From assembly GCA_030770535.1 (NCBI GenBank), contig JASVEC010000024.1, positions 124,001 to 188,000 of the forward strand: DNA of 64,000 bases. Reading direction: 5' to 3'. Under the pieces are notes generated by a model. The model had not been told where the DNA came from, ran no database searches, and saw only the letters and a list, made by a program, of their open reading frames with translations. The position numbers were made by a program, and so were the translations under genes. Positions 48,863 to 62,624 of the stretch are shown piece by piece. The stretch comes from Batkoa obscura (taxonomy: Eukaryota; Entomophthoromycota; Entomophthoromycetes; Entomophthorales; Batkoaceae). How positions within the stretch are numbered: position 1 is the stretch's first letter; each line of letters opens with the position of its first letter.

Positions 48863-50526
48863 CTATATATCCTCATCAAGTCGAGCTTTTGTATTTCGAA
48901 CCTCTTGATCCCAATCAGCCATCATAGTTAGACCAACAGATATCAAGGCAATAAGGGCAGATCCAGAAGCAAAGCCAATCCAGAGCCCTTTTAACCCAAA
49001 ATCAAAATGAAATGCTAATAGGATGCCAAATGGAATAGCTACAAAATAGAATACTGAAAAATTTAACTTTGCGCCTATATCTTGTCTTCCCATTCCTCTT
49101 AATATACCGTTTGCAACTCCAGCGGCAACATCGCCAAACTATCGAAATAAAATTAATTACTATAAATGAACAAATAATAAATAATAAATATACCTGAAGT
49201 ATAGCCAAAACAGGAAGCACATTAGCTACAATTTCTACAATTTCTGGATCATCGTTATAAAAGCTCTTTAAGTAAGGTGACAAGATCAGGATCATAACGA
49301 AGGAAAATGACCCATAGATAACTCCAACGGCAAGACAAGAGAGTGATATACGTTTAGCTCTATTCGGATAACCCTTTCCAAGTATATTTCCTACTATATT
49401 ACTAGATACTGTCCCTGCTCCAAAGGCCACTTGGTACAATAACCCAGACATACCACTTAATGCCCCATGAGCTGCTAATGACCCAGTGCTGATATAGGAA
49501 GCAGAAAAAGCCATAATTTCATAAGCCCACCATTCTGAGCACACCATGATAACACCTGGAAGACCTAGATAGAGGATTGAAATTTTAAATTTGTAATATT
49601 TGAGATTAACAATATTCCTTACCTAGCTTAATAATTGGCTTCCATTCAGAAAAAGCTTTCCAAGTAAAGCCACCCCATGCCTTCCTCCCATCAATAAATA
49701 CGACGTAAAGTACACCTAAAATAAATGAAGACCAACTTGTTATTGAAGAAGCAATCGGAGCGCCAATAAAACCCAACGAAGTACTTGGATGCCAAACTAA
49801 TAAATAGTTTGAAATGGCACAAACTGGTAAATTTATAATCAGGATATTTGCTGATGCGTTCATAATACCTTCATTCAATTATATAAAACAATATGCAAAG
49901 ATTTAAAATTAGTTACCCTGAGCTTGTAAAAACTTTTTAACACATTCAAAACCAATAAAGGGAGGCACTGCAAACAACAACCATCTTAAATAAACTCCAC
50001 ATAACTCCGATAAAACTTCAGTTTGTCCAATGGCCAAAAGGATACTTTCAGCATGATACCAAGTTAAAGAGATGGGCAAAAACAGGCACATTGACGTCCA
50101 AAATCCTCTTTGAGCATAAACACCGACTTGTTTGATATCGTTGGAACCAGTATATGCTTGAGAACATAAAGTATCTAAACAGGAGGTCATTCCTGTAGCA
50201 AAAGACCATCCAGTTATACTAGCAAACATTGCACTTAAAGCTGATGAAGCCAACTCTTCTTTTCCTAACCAACCAACAGAATAACTAGTTATAAATGGGT
50301 TTAAGAATTCTACTAAATAAGAGATTATCACAGGGATACATATAATAAACGTAGAGGATATTTCTTTTAAAATTTCTTTTGCGTTGTATACTTCTACTGC
50401 TCTTATATCCCCTTTGGTATTTGTAATGGCATCCTCTTCTAACAATGTAACTGAAGAATAATTTTTATTTATGTCATTATGGTCAATCAACGTTGTCGTG
50501 CTGTCTTGCGGCTGTTCATAAGGCAT
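48863..50526 (-). CDS. MATE-family efflux transporter, copy 2
   Basis: Four exons, 49917-50526, 49623-49868, 49194-49564 and 48863-49138, give 500 residues. It is a paralogue of the MATE gene at 40855-42460, with shared blocks such as EFLNPFITSYSVGWLGKEELASSALSAMF, TSCLDTLCSQAYTGSNDIKQVG, AVPPFIGFECVKKFLQAQG and CSEWWAYEIMAFSASYI. All three introns fall at the same positions and phases, and exons 2 (246 nt) and 3 (371 nt) are identical in length. The N-terminal cytosolic tail (~55 residues) is longer and more acidic than in copy 1. The intervening genes show the pair is dispersed, not tandem. Confidence 0.92.
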
Positions 50527-51194
50527 TATTGCGATCTAATTTTTTAATTATTGTTAACAAAGTGAGTTGATTTTCTATTCAATTTATTCTAAAAAAATAA
50601 ACTAATTTTTAACTCTCACTTTTATTTAAACTGCGTATATATGAGGTTATCTTTTGTTTTAAAATTATAATCACAGACCAATTTAAATGCGAATGATCTT
50701 TTTAAATTTGTCATTGTATTCATTTAAAATTTTAATAATCTAATTCTTTTAAAATATGGGGATGTTTTTTTGATTTCATTACTTTTTCCATGTTTTAAGC
50801 ACTATTTGAGTAGAATAATTGTTAGTAAAATTCTTAAATAAAAAAATACATCCCCATGTTTTTAAATCTTTTAAATAAAGTCCATGAAAATTTAAAAACT
50901 TTAAGTATATTTAAATTGAGATATGCGATGGGTTGCATTTAATAAAAAATTATAATATAACAAATGTATAACTTAGATCAAAAAATAATATTTATATTTT
51001 ATTTTATCCTTTGATCTAAATTTAATATTCTATATCTGTTCAAAATTATCAAAATACTTATAATATCATCCTATATTAAAAACATTATAAAAAAATAGAA
51101 TTTATTAAAAGAATATATTAAGTTTAAGTTGATGAATCTCTACCAGCTGGAACGATTAAAGCTAAAATAAAGATTAATAAAAATTTACTATAAG
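50527..51194. other. Spacer between MATE copy 2 and the PPxY/EGF gene
   Basis: 668 bp with one MITE (50757-50856). On the minus strand near 51125-51180 there is a short protein-like run after the PPxY gene stop, too weak to call. Nothing else seen. Confidence 0.5.
50757..50856. mobile_element. MITE copy
   Basis: Starts TGGGGATGTTTTTTTGATTTC and ends ATACATCCCCA, exactly 100 bp, with intact core. Confidence 0.92.
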
Positions 51195-51869
51195 TTAAAT
51201 CATAAAATTACTTCTACAATCATCTCCTGTTAACCCTAATTTACATTTACACCTACATTTACCATCAATTAAAACTGGAACACCTGAATTAAAGCAGCGA
51301 ATTTGCGCATCACAAGCGGCATTAAAAGCGGATCCGTTTAAAGCAGAATCATTTAAGGCTTCTTTTGTACTAAGATTAGGATTATGAGAATGAGGTTGAT
51401 TGATGGTAAAAACCAAAACCAAAGTTAAAGATGTAACAAGTATGGCTAACAGCACCAGAATTAGAACTAAACAACCAAAAGAAGGCTTTCCTCTTCGCCT
51501 ATTTTTATAAGTTTGAGCTTCTTTTTTCCATATCTCCTGGTCATCGCCCCTCTTGGATGGAAATAAAGAGCGGCGTATACGTTCGCCAATACTTGATTTT
51601 TTATCTGAACTTGGTGTAGTTGGGAATTTTTGTCGGAACTCGCTTAGTTCTTTTTCTAAATCAGTATTTAATTGATTTAATCGACTTTCTATCTTTTTTT
51701 CGGTTTCTAAATCTTTATGAGAATAGGGGACATCTACTAAAGTATACCCTTTCTCTTTTTCATAATCCATCAGTTGTTGAACCATCAAATTATCAGCTAG
51801 TAATCGATTTAGACTACTTCTAGTGTCTCTCTTCTCATAAGTTGGTGGAGGGTATAATTGATTGCTCAT
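51195..51869 (-). CDS. Single-pass membrane protein with PPxY motif and EGF-like ectodomain
   Basis: Single exon of 224 residues. The N-terminal half is cytosolic and polar, with PPPTY at residues 7-11 (a PPxY ligand for WW domains of Rsp5/NEDD4 ligases), a helical stretch around 50-82 and a basic patch (YKNRRRGK) just before one transmembrane helix (about 132-156). Outside, a short linker leads to six cysteines (186, 192, 205, 207, 209, 218) spaced as in an EGF-like fold, ending CRCKCKLGLTGDDC. The basic-inside rule puts the C-terminus outside. I do not recognise the family; a fungus-specific surface protein regulated by ubiquitination is a fair guess only. Confidence 0.8.
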   Translation of the reverse strand: MSNQLYPPPTYEKRDTRSSLNRLLADNLMVQQLMDYEKEKGYTLVDVPYSHKDLETEKKIESRLNQLNTDLEKELSEFRQKFPTTPSSDKKSSIGERIRRSLFPSKRGDDQEIWKKEAQTYKNRRRGKPSFGCLVLILVLLAILVTSLTLVLVFTINQPHSHNPNLSTKEALNDSALNGSAFNAACDAQIRCFNSGVPVLIDGKCRCKCKLGLTGDDCRSNFMI

Positions 51870-52581
51870 GCTATGTTGAATTGGGCCGGCCTTAAAATTC
51901 AGTGAAAAAAATTAGTTAAAGTAAAGAATAAAAGGTAAAATGGAAGCATTATATGTGATGGTAAATTTATGGTCCTATACCCTTGCTTTTTATTCTTGAT
52001 TGATTGTATTCATAAATAATAAAACCTCTCATTTTCAACTTAAATAAAATGTTATTATAGGTTAATGCTGGTATTTGGTCTATTGTGTTGAAAACCTTAA
52101 GGTCCCCAACTCAATACTTTTATTTATTTAAACCCGTTCATTTCAAATATTAAGTTTTTTAAGCTATTTGTCAAACTTATACCTATTATTAATTTATTTC
52201 ACTATTAAATAATCTTTATTTGAAGTTAAGACTAACAATATATTATATTGTATTATGGCATATATATATATATAACTATATGTTTTAAAGCAGTTGATCT
52301 CAATGTACATAAATTATTTTAATAAGTTCATTTCTAATTAATTGTTCATTAATAGCTTCATTAATTATATTATATTGGAAGAGGGGTTCAATTTTGAATC
52401 ATAACAATATCGATGTGCAAAAAATCAAATTTTATATTTCTAAATAAGAAAACTTAGATCAAATTTAATTTAATAAAAATCCAAATGACCCCGAAATAAA
52501 CAAATTAATTGGCCAAAAACTCAACTTTTTATAATTGACTAATCTCCCTTAATAAAGAATACGAATTTTTTATACTCAACA
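51870..52581. other. Divergent spacer
   Basis: 712 bp between the PPxY/EGF gene and the small ORF at 52582. It includes an AT dinucleotide tract (TATATATATATAT) near 52259-52274. No gene is seen. Confidence 0.5.
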
Positions 52582-52806
52582 ATGTTAGGGCAAAAAGAAC
52601 AAACGAATTATGATTTAAGAAACGAGTATATAAAACAAAGTGCCTTGGAAGTGCTCAATGATTACTCAATGTTAACCGCTCATGCTTATCATAAAAGAAC
52701 TTCTATTTTAAAGACCGAATTGGAAATGGTTAGGGTTTTGATTGATTGCAAAGAACCTCAAAAGAAAATGAAGAATGTAATGAGAAATGTCAAGAGTTCA
52801 AGGTAA
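52582..52806 (+). CDS. Small protein of unknown function (74 residues)
   Basis: Single-exon ORF of 74 residues, less AT-biased than the flanks. It is mostly predicted helical and charged (LRNEYIKQSALEVLNDYSML, then SILKTELEMVRVLIDCKEPQ), with a basic C-terminus (KKMKNVMRNVKSSR). Size and helicity resemble small subunits of coiled-coil complexes, but I cannot assign one. It could be a real gene or, less likely, chance. Confidence 0.5.
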   Translation: MLGQKEQTNYDLRNEYIKQSALEVLNDYSMLTAHAYHKRTSILKTELEMVRVLIDCKEPQKKMKNVMRNVKSSR

Positions 52807-53570
52807 ACAGTAATGCTATTATAGTTTACCCTTTCGTTTTATTTTTTATAACACCACTTGTAAAAATTCAATAAATTTTTGCTATTGTTATGTCGATTAT
52901 ACTTTTTTAAAACGTTAAGCTTGTGAGGAAGTGATTTGGACTTAAATGAAGAAAGAATCTTAGCTTTTGGCAGCTTTTATTTTTATATTAGAAGTTTATA
53001 GATACACTATAAGTACAAATATGATAAGTATGCTAGATATTTCGAATAAAATATCTTAATTAAAATCTCTAGATCAATTGAACTCAAATTTAAATTTCAA
53101 ATCTAAATTTCAAATCTAAATCTATTTCTCTTTTTTTTTCAGTCTGTACAGGAACCAACCACTATATGGTGATGTTTTTTTGGCTTCATTACTTCATCTT
53201 TTAAGCACTACTTGAGTGGAAAATTTGTTAGTGGAATTCTTGAATACAAAAATACATCCCCATATATTAAAGAAGAGCTTTAAATAATAGCGTTAAGGTG
53301 CTAAAATCATAGCTATTATAACTATAGGTAACCTTTATAAGACAATTTTTAAAAACTAGGTTAAATGATAGCCTATAATATCATGATGAGTACCTAAAAA
53401 TTGCTTGAGTTATAATAAGAGTTAATAGAAAACAACTTTGTAAAATAAGGAGGTAAAACAAACAAGTCTATAAACATAGTTTACATTAATTTTTTAATTT
53501 TATTAAAAACAAAAAAGTTGACTCAATCATAATAACTATATAATTTAAAAGAGTTATGAATTAATTTACA
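52807..53570. other. Convergent spacer with a MITE
   Basis: 764 bp between convergent genes. It holds a MITE at 53167-53262; nothing else is supported. Confidence 0.5.
53167..53262. mobile_element. MITE copy
   Basis: Starts TGGTGATGTTTTTTTGGC and ends ATACATCCCCA, 96 bp, with a short deletion in the T tract after TTCATTACTT. Confidence 0.9.
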
Positions 53571-54704
53571 TTATGTTTTAGAGAGATTAACTGGAGGTGT
53601 TAATCGTTTGATTTGAGAATTAAGCCAATCAATAGAATCTACCAATACCGTATTAGAATTAAACATGTTGTGCTCAAGGTGCGGATAGATTCTTGTTAAT
53701 TTATCAATAGTACCACTAAGGTCATAAATCATATTTGCTCCACGATAATCCAATACTTGATCATTACCACCTTGTTGAACAAAAAAAGGAGTTTGTAATC
53801 TTGGTAAATCGCCTACTAATTTCTTTGTTTCATTTAAGATCATAATCATTGTTCCAATTCTGCAACTTTGTTGAAACATCAAAGGGTCACGCTTTACATA
53901 ATCTTCATCATAAAAGGTACTATTACTTATTCTATTATCTGCTGTTAACTTTGAAGCTTCATTTAATTCTAATTCTAATTCCTCCTCTTCATCATCATCG
54001 TTATCTGAAGACGGTATTGTTAACCTTGGAGTTAATTTTGCAACTAATTTACCAAAATTGATTAAAGCTGAATTGTTAACTAAAGAAGAATTAAGTTTAA
54101 CGCAAGGTGATACTAAACTTAATCCTGAAACTGAATGTGGGTTATTTATACAATATCTTATACCAATTAATCCTCCTAATGAATAGCCCAATAAAAAAAT
54201 AGGGCATCTACTATTATATTCTTTAACTCTTGTTATCACTGTTTCTAAAGCATCTAACAATGGTTGCATTTCAGTCAAATCGACATGAATTCCATCACTC
54301 CTTCCATGACTTGGCAAATCTAAAATGTGTACTCTATATCCTTCATAGCAATAATTCGGCACTAGTTTAGCAAGATAACCACCATAAGCAGCGATACCAT
54401 GTAACATAATGATCTCAGCTTTAGGATTCTCCACATGATTATGCAAACACCACGATTGCAAATATAATCTCCCAAGTGGTCTTTTCTTTGTGTTCAAACA
54501 TCCTTGGTTACTTTTTTCGGGTATTACTTGAATGTACTCTTCGTGCCACCAATATTCCTTACTTTCCCTTAAACTTATTTCAGATGGATGATATGGCATA
54601 TTCCTCCTACCAAACGAAGGATCGGATACTTTTAAGCCCATGCTGCTACATATCCCATGTAAAAAAACTTGATAGAACTTGGATAAGTAAAAATCATTTA
54701 ACAT
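53571..54704 (-). CDS. Monoacylglycerol-lipase-like alpha/beta hydrolase
   Basis: Single exon of 377 residues. It belongs to the serine aminopeptidase/monoglyceride lipase branch (Hydrolase_4). The oxyanion motif MLHGIAAYGG (100-109), nucleophile S175 in LGYSLGG, acid D315 in QGGNDQVLD and base H345 in HLEHNM are in the right order, and DLPSHGRSDG matches the family. It probably hydrolyses monoacylglycerols or related esters. An unusual insertion rich in D and E (NDDDEEEELELELNE, about 235-249) sits in the cap region. An N-terminal extension of about 75 residues precedes the core; no signal peptide is clear. Confidence 0.87.
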   Translation of the reverse strand: MLNDFYLSKFYQVFLHGICSSMGLKVSDPSFGRRNMPYHPSEISLRESKEYWWHEEYIQVIPEKSNQGCLNTKKRPLGRLYLQSWCLHNHVENPKAEIIMLHGIAAYGGYLAKLVPNYCYEGYRVHILDLPSHGRSDGIHVDLTEMQPLLDALETVITRVKEYNSRCPIFLLGYSLGGLIGIRYCINNPHSVSGLSLVSPCVKLNSSLVNNSALINFGKLVAKLTPRLTIPSSDNDDDEEEELELELNEASKLTADNRISNSTFYDEDYVKRDPLMFQQSCRIGTMIMILNETKKLVGDLPRLQTPFFVQQGGNDQVLDYRGANMIYDLSGTIDKLTRIYPHLEHNMFNSNTVLVDSIDWLNSQIKRLTPPVNLSKT

Positions 54705-56550
54705 TTTAGAATAAAAAATATTAATAAAATGATTAAAATAAATAGAGAAATAAGATATAAAAAATAAAACTGTTGATTGAAGGGAAAATATTAAATTACT
54801 AATTTATGAGCTGAATTCAACTATTAAATTTACAAATACCAATAAAATTCTTGTGTCAATGGTACAAAAAATCGTGATTATATTACTATTAATAAAGCTA
54901 TAATTTTATACGAAATAAGCTGCCCAACTTTTGATTAAAGTTTATCCGCAATGCTTAAATTTTGTTGCAAGAACTGGCTTAAACTATAAAAGGGAAGACA
55001 ATAGATTAAGTTCTAAATTAAGTAAATTTAACTTTGATAAATTCTCTCCAATTACCCCTTAAAATCCAATTTAGATTGAAAAATTAAACTTATGCTTAAG
55101 GAAATAGAGAAGGTTTTTGGATAGATATTTATCTGGCATTACCTAAAAATAGCAATTCGTTTAATAACGTTGAACAAAAACCTGAAACTTTATTGTGGTT
55201 ATTGGTTGTAAAACTATTATTTTTGTTTAAGCCTCTCTTTATAGCTTTTATTTACTTAAAACTATAGTATTTATTAACATAATACTAGAACACTAGAATA
55301 TTAGAAACTACTTAGTATTATGAATGGTAGTAATACTTATGGTGTTCCAATTTTTATTCAAAATCCATAACATTTAAAACTAACTTATTTTTACAAATCA
55401 AGTTTTTTTACTAATCTGTATATTTTGATTTAGTAATAATAAAATTGACATGAGTTGATAAAAATCCAAATAAAATCTTTAAATACCTTATTAATTTTAC
55501 TTATGAAAGCATATTTAATACTGTATCACGTCTTACTATAATTTGAAATAAGTTTGTTTTTTATTTACAATTTATAAGGTTTATTATTATTTACAAGTAT
55601 ACTTGGTTATTAATATTGACTTAAGTTTATATATTATTATTTTATAATTGAAACAAACAATGTCTCCATTTTATAATATTAGTTTATAGAACTCAACTAC
55701 AACTAACAAAAAGATTATAAATGAATTAATAAAACTAAAAAATACAAATGGGGATGTTTTTTTTGGTTTCATTACTTTTTCCATTTTTAAGCCCTATTTA
55801 AGCGGAAAAATCATTAGTCAAATTCTTAAAACACAAAAATTCATCCCCAAATATAGAATATAAATAAATAGATCAAAATTGATAAATAGTAATACAAATT
55901 ATATATAAATACATCAATCTTATACTTTTTGTTAATAAACATAAAGATGATTAACTTGTGTAATAATTAAAAGTATTAAATTTTTTGGAACTACATTTAA
56001 TATTAGTATATTAATATATGTATATTATCCTTTTCCTGAATTCCATATTAAATTAAATATTTTATTATAAATAGGTATTAAAGAATATAGCAATTTTTAA
56101 TTTTACTGCAATCTTATTTTTACTTATTTGACATATGATTTCAAAGTTATAAAGAACATTATAGTTTTATTTGTTTCAGTTTCTTTTGTTAAATAATAAA
56201 ATTTATGTTATAGGGTTTAAGCTCCTATCCGTCGATTAATAGTATAACAAAACTGTTATTCATTTTCAATAGTTGATATATATTTTTTATTGATAAAATA
56301 ATTATAATAAAATGTTTAGAGAAAAAGGAAAGGTAAATTAAATATTGACTTATCTTCATATATTAAACTATTTATTAAATTTTGTATTATTTTATTAACT
56401 ATTGAGTTTTTTTTAATTTTCATAAAATATACCATTTTTATCTATGTCTCTTATAAAAGGATTATATTTTTAACTTTTTATAAAATTATGAAACAAAATT
56501 ACTAAACTAAAAAATTTAACATAATTTAATGACGAAATTAAAAATATCGT
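54705..56550. other. Gene-free spacer
   Basis: 1.8 kb of very AT-rich DNA with a MITE at 55749-55849. No gene or RNA is supported. Confidence 0.6.
55749..55849. mobile_element. MITE copy
   Basis: Starts TGGGGATGTTTTTTTTGG and ends ATTCATCCCCA, 101 bp, core TTTTTAAGCCCTATTTAAGCG. Confidence 0.9.
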
Positions 56551-58605
<2,055 letters not shown>

Positions 58606-59156
58606 GGTTGAAGTTCTTGTTTAATTTAATTTGTAAAGTTTTTGTTTAATATAATTACTTTCGTTTCTTTATATACTTGTCATTGATAATCATCGTGGTT
58701 AATAGTATATACAAATGATATCATTCATTTAAGAGGAATAATTTAAGTTAACTAAATCCTATTTTAGCGATAATAGATGGAGGCTTAAAATGGAGGCATA
58801 ACAATAATGAAATTAATTTTCCTTTACTTTGACATAAAACCCAACCTATGATTTAGTTATATCAGCTTAAATTGAATTTTATGTTTGTTTACTAGCATTT
58901 TCATATGTAAATTATTATCTAACCATTTATAACTTTTGTGAGGTTTTAACAAACATAGCCAATGATTTCATTTTATTGACATCATCAACTTTAAAAAAAT
59001 TAAAATCACAAATTATAAAATAATCAAAATTTATTTTAATAATATAATCAAAATTTATTTTAATAATATAATCAAAATTTATTTTAATAATATAATAATC
59101 AAATAATATAAGATTAAGTAAAATAATACAGCTAATGCGCCTTCCATTCCATTAGT
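58606..59156. other. Spacer with a 24-bp tandem repeat
   Basis: 551 bp between the alanine aminotransferase start and the SLC35F6-like stop, both minus strand. It includes the repeat at 59021-59092 and otherwise shows nothing distinctive. Confidence 0.5.
59021..59092. repeat. 24-bp tandem repeat, three copies
   Basis: The unit TAATCAAAATTTATTTTAAT plus AATA occurs three times head to tail without mismatches, just downstream of the SLC35F6-like stop codon. Confidence 0.9.
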
Positions 59157-60389
59157 TTATGGTTGAATAAGTGGAGTACGTTCGTCATTGGAATGAGTTA
59201 TAAGAAAAGAAGGTGGATGAACTACACCATTAAATAAAAAGGTACCATAAACAAGTAGTGAAAACCCAACTACTTGAAGTAAACTAAATGTCTCCCAACC
59301 TAAAAACAAACTTACAAGCCAAATGAATAAGGTGCGTGATGTATCAATAGTTGAGCGAGAGGTAGCACTGATAGTTCTAGTTACGGATAATCCAAAAAAG
59401 TTAAAGAATGCAATTGAAAGTGCAATAAAGATAGCAGATATCCAAACGGTTGGATGATCGACTATTTCATTCCAGCCATTTTGAATATCAAAATAGCCAC
59501 CTGGATTACTTTGACCGAAGAAATAATTTAAAAATGGCATTGCTACTGTAATTGAAATGATGCCAAATAAACCTTCTAACCAAACACCATCGGCAGGGTA
59601 TAAATGATATTGAGACATAATTTTTTCTTCCGTAACAAATTGGCTAGCTGAAAACATTTGTGCAAACAAAACTAATAAAACACCAACAAGGGAATTCTTG
59701 TTTTCAAGGCTAGCTACTACTATCTCATTAAGCAAATCATCAGCGGTATTTGGGATTTTTCTATGAAAAAGACTACTAGCCCCAACCAAAGCAACGCCCA
59801 ATACAATACTTAATAAGGCGGTCCATTGATATAGGAATAATTTCTTTTTTAAAAATAAAACAGAAAATAAACCAACAAATAACACGATGGAGCCTCTTAA
59901 CATTTGATATACAGAAGCGGAGGTGTAAATAAGTCCGACATTCATCAATGTAGTACCACAAATATCAAAGAGGCAAGGGATCCACATATAAAATATTTTA
60001 TATCCACTCAAAGGTTCGGTAGGTAATGGGTTATTAAGAAAAATAGGGTTACCTTCTTCATCTTGATCTACTTTTGGTATACTATCTTCTTCTGGATGAG
60101 AATCAATAGTTACTGCACTCACTCCTAATAATTCATCAACACTGTCATCTACATCATTTTGAAAAATTCGCGCATATATATAAACGGCTATACAGGAAAA
60201 TTCACCAATAAACATAATCAATGTTTGCCAAAGTGGTTGTTCAAAATACCTATGTTTATTTGGATCTGGGTCATCACAGTTTCCTACACATTGACGATCT
60301 TGGTATTTATTTAAAATTGTGTTTGCTGTACCGGTAAACAACATACCAGCAACTAGCATTAAAGTATATCTTTGATTGATACCTGACAT
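59157..60389 (-). CDS. SLC35F6-like nucleotide-sugar-type transporter
   Basis: Single exon of 410 residues of the drug/metabolite transporter superfamily, closest in recalled sequence to human SLC35F6. Matching blocks are MLFTGTANTILNKYQD, FIGEFSCIAVYIYAR, DICGTTLMNVGLIYTSAS, VYQMLRGSIVLFVGLFSV, PADGVWLEGLFG and AFFNFFGLSVTRTISATSR. About ten helices are visible, with an acidic cytosolic loop at about 80-125. The C-terminus ends ERTPLIQP, which contains an acidic dileucine-type signal (ExxxLI), so vacuolar/lysosomal membrane targeting is likely; the human protein is reported on lysosomes. Substrate is unknown. Confidence 0.9.
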   Translation of the reverse strand: MSGINQRYTLMLVAGMLFTGTANTILNKYQDRQCVGNCDDPDPNKHRYFEQPLWQTLIMFIGEFSCIAVYIYARIFQNDVDDSVDELLGVSAVTIDSHPEEDSIPKVDQDEEGNPIFLNNPLPTEPLSGYKIFYMWIPCLFDICGTTLMNVGLIYTSASVYQMLRGSIVLFVGLFSVLFLKKKLFLYQWTALLSIVLGVALVGASSLFHRKIPNTADDLLNEIVVASLENKNSLVGVLLVLFAQMFSASQFVTEEKIMSQYHLYPADGVWLEGLFGIISITVAMPFLNYFFGQSNPGGYFDIQNGWNEIVDHPTVWISAIFIALSIAFFNFFGLSVTRTISATSRSTIDTSRTLFIWLVSLFLGWETFSLLQVVGFSLLVYGTFLFNGVVHPPSFLITHSNDERTPLIQP

Positions 60390-61357
60390 GAGAGTTGAGT
60401 TAAGTTACAAATTATAAGAGTAATAAATAAAAGATAAGGTATATAGATGAGTTAATTGATTTAAAAATATGATAATCTAAACTAAAGGATTAAAAAGAAA
60501 GTTTTAAAAAAATTTTAATTTATGTTTTAATTTATAATCCTTGAGTTGCTTTGTTTTTGACCGTTAACAATTATGTTATTTATTGCTTGACTCCATTTTA
60601 TTTGAGTCATCTTTTGAATTCTCTAACCTCCACTTTGCCTAAATAGGGAAAACTAGTCATTTATTGGTTGATTTTAATCTCAACTCTATTTGATTCGTAT
60701 AAATTGAAAATAGGCTAAAAGAATAAATTGCCTAATATTCAGTGTGACTGTTGAAGTATTTGGTCATTCATTTCTTCAGCAATTAATTATGAATGAATGA
60801 CTTAATATTAATAAAATATTAACCGCTATAGCTTTTAAAAAAGTGAAGGAAATGGAATATTGCTAGTAATTAATATTAAAAGCAACCTTGGACAATATTA
60901 CTTTAAGTTGCAAATAGCAGCTGTTTAACGGACAATATTAATGTAATGAAAATAAAATAGTCAAATCAAATCATTCAATTATGATAAATTTCGTCATTTT
61001 AACTTTAATTAGATTTTTAAGAATTTAATTTAAAATCAAACATTTTTGAAGTTTAAGTTTCTGATATTATGTTTTACCTAATAAATTAAGTAAATTTAAT
61101 AAAATGATTATTTTCATGTTATTCGATAAGAACATTCAACAAATAATCACCACTTCACTAAAATTTTATTATAGAATTTGATGAAATTTATAATTCTCTG
61201 AATATATTAATAATTTACAAGGAAAATTAAATCATATATAAATTTTTAGAATCTTCAAGAATACAATTTTTCTATAGAAAAGCCAACTTGACTTTGTGGG
61301 TTAGTCTAAACCCTTAGGTTTAGTTTTTTCAGGTTTTAATTTCTTGAGATAAATATA

Positions 61358-61457
61358 TGGGGCTGTTTTTTTTAGTTTCATTATTTTTCCATTTTTTAAG
61401 CGCTATTTATGTGGAAAAATTGTCAGTAAAATTCTTAAATACAAAAATACATCCCCA
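61358..61457. mobile_element. MITE copy
   Basis: Starts TGGGGCTGTTTTTTTTAG and ends ATACATCCCCA, exactly 100 bp, flanked by TATA. Confidence 0.92.
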
Positions 61458-62250
61458 TATATTAAACATGATACTATCAATGTGTTATTTTATGTTACTT
61501 TAAATAGGCCTACTGTAATGTCTTTTACTTATTGTTTAATTTAGTATTTTGTTTCACTTTCTAATGTATAAAATGAACAGGATAACAAAACATAGCAAGA
61601 AATTCATGTATCGATTCGAAAGTTATAAAGGATAGAGCACATTGGAGTTGGATATCTTTTGTCATCTTTAATTTGTATCAATATTTCACAATATGAATTT
61701 GACTGCTATAAAAGTAATAAAGACTTCAAGTTGATAATATGATAAATTTACTACAAATTAAGAATACTAAGAACACTTAATTACAACATGTTTTATCATG
61801 ACTCGTTCATTCAGTTCTTCCTTTGTATAGTGAAATTTATGCTATAAGTTTAGATAATAAAATTATAGTCTATCTTTGTTTATCAATAGAACTATTATAA
61901 TAGATAATATGATTTACCTTTAAAATACAATTCTATTGCTTACAATATTAAAATAATTTATTTTATAAAACAAACTTTATAAACATTATGATCTATATTG
62001 ATCAAAAATAAACCAAGATTAGAACAAACTATTTTTTAAAAATTATTAATGTCATGTTATTTTTTAAATTGTATATTATTGTGGACAAAACAGTATTATT
62101 GAATATTTACTTTGTGATATTTTTGTATTTTTCTAAAGTTTAAAGAAACTAGTATTCTCATAATCTAATCTCCAGTAAAATTTAAATTAATATTAAGTGT
62201 AAAACAATTCAAATTAGTTATTGAATGATTACCAGACATAACAAAGTATC

Positions 62251-62347
62251 TGGGGGATGTTTTTTAGTTTCATTATTTTTTCCATTTTTAAGCCCTATTT
62301 GAGCGAAAAATTGTTAGTAAAATTCTTAAACTTAAAACACATTTCCA
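62251..62347. mobile_element. MITE copy, right end eroded
   Basis: Starts TGGGGGATGTTTTTTAG; the right end reads ACACATTTCCA. The core CCTATTTGAGCGAAAAATTG is intact. Confidence 0.85.
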
Positions 62348-62624
62348 TCTAATATTTCAAAATTAAAAATATTTTAAAATAAAGATTTGTTTTTATGATT
62401 TATTTAGATTATCCGTTTTTAAGTAAATATGTAGGGACTTTTATAGCTTTTCGAGATTTGTAGAAAAAAGCCAAATCATTAAAATAGAGCATACTTCAAA
62501 ATATATTATAATATCAAAAGCTCAACTCTTATTTAAAAAACTATTATAATATAAAAAAATACAATTTGCAAAAAATATCTAAATATCTAAAACTCATAAA
62601 AAGTTCTAATATAAAATTTAGTTT

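Larger units (their letters stand above)
60390..62624. other. Gene-free spacer with two MITEs
   Basis: 2.2 kb of AT-rich DNA, holding the SLC35F6-like promoter and MITEs at 61358-61457 and 62251-62347. No gene is supported. Confidence 0.6.
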
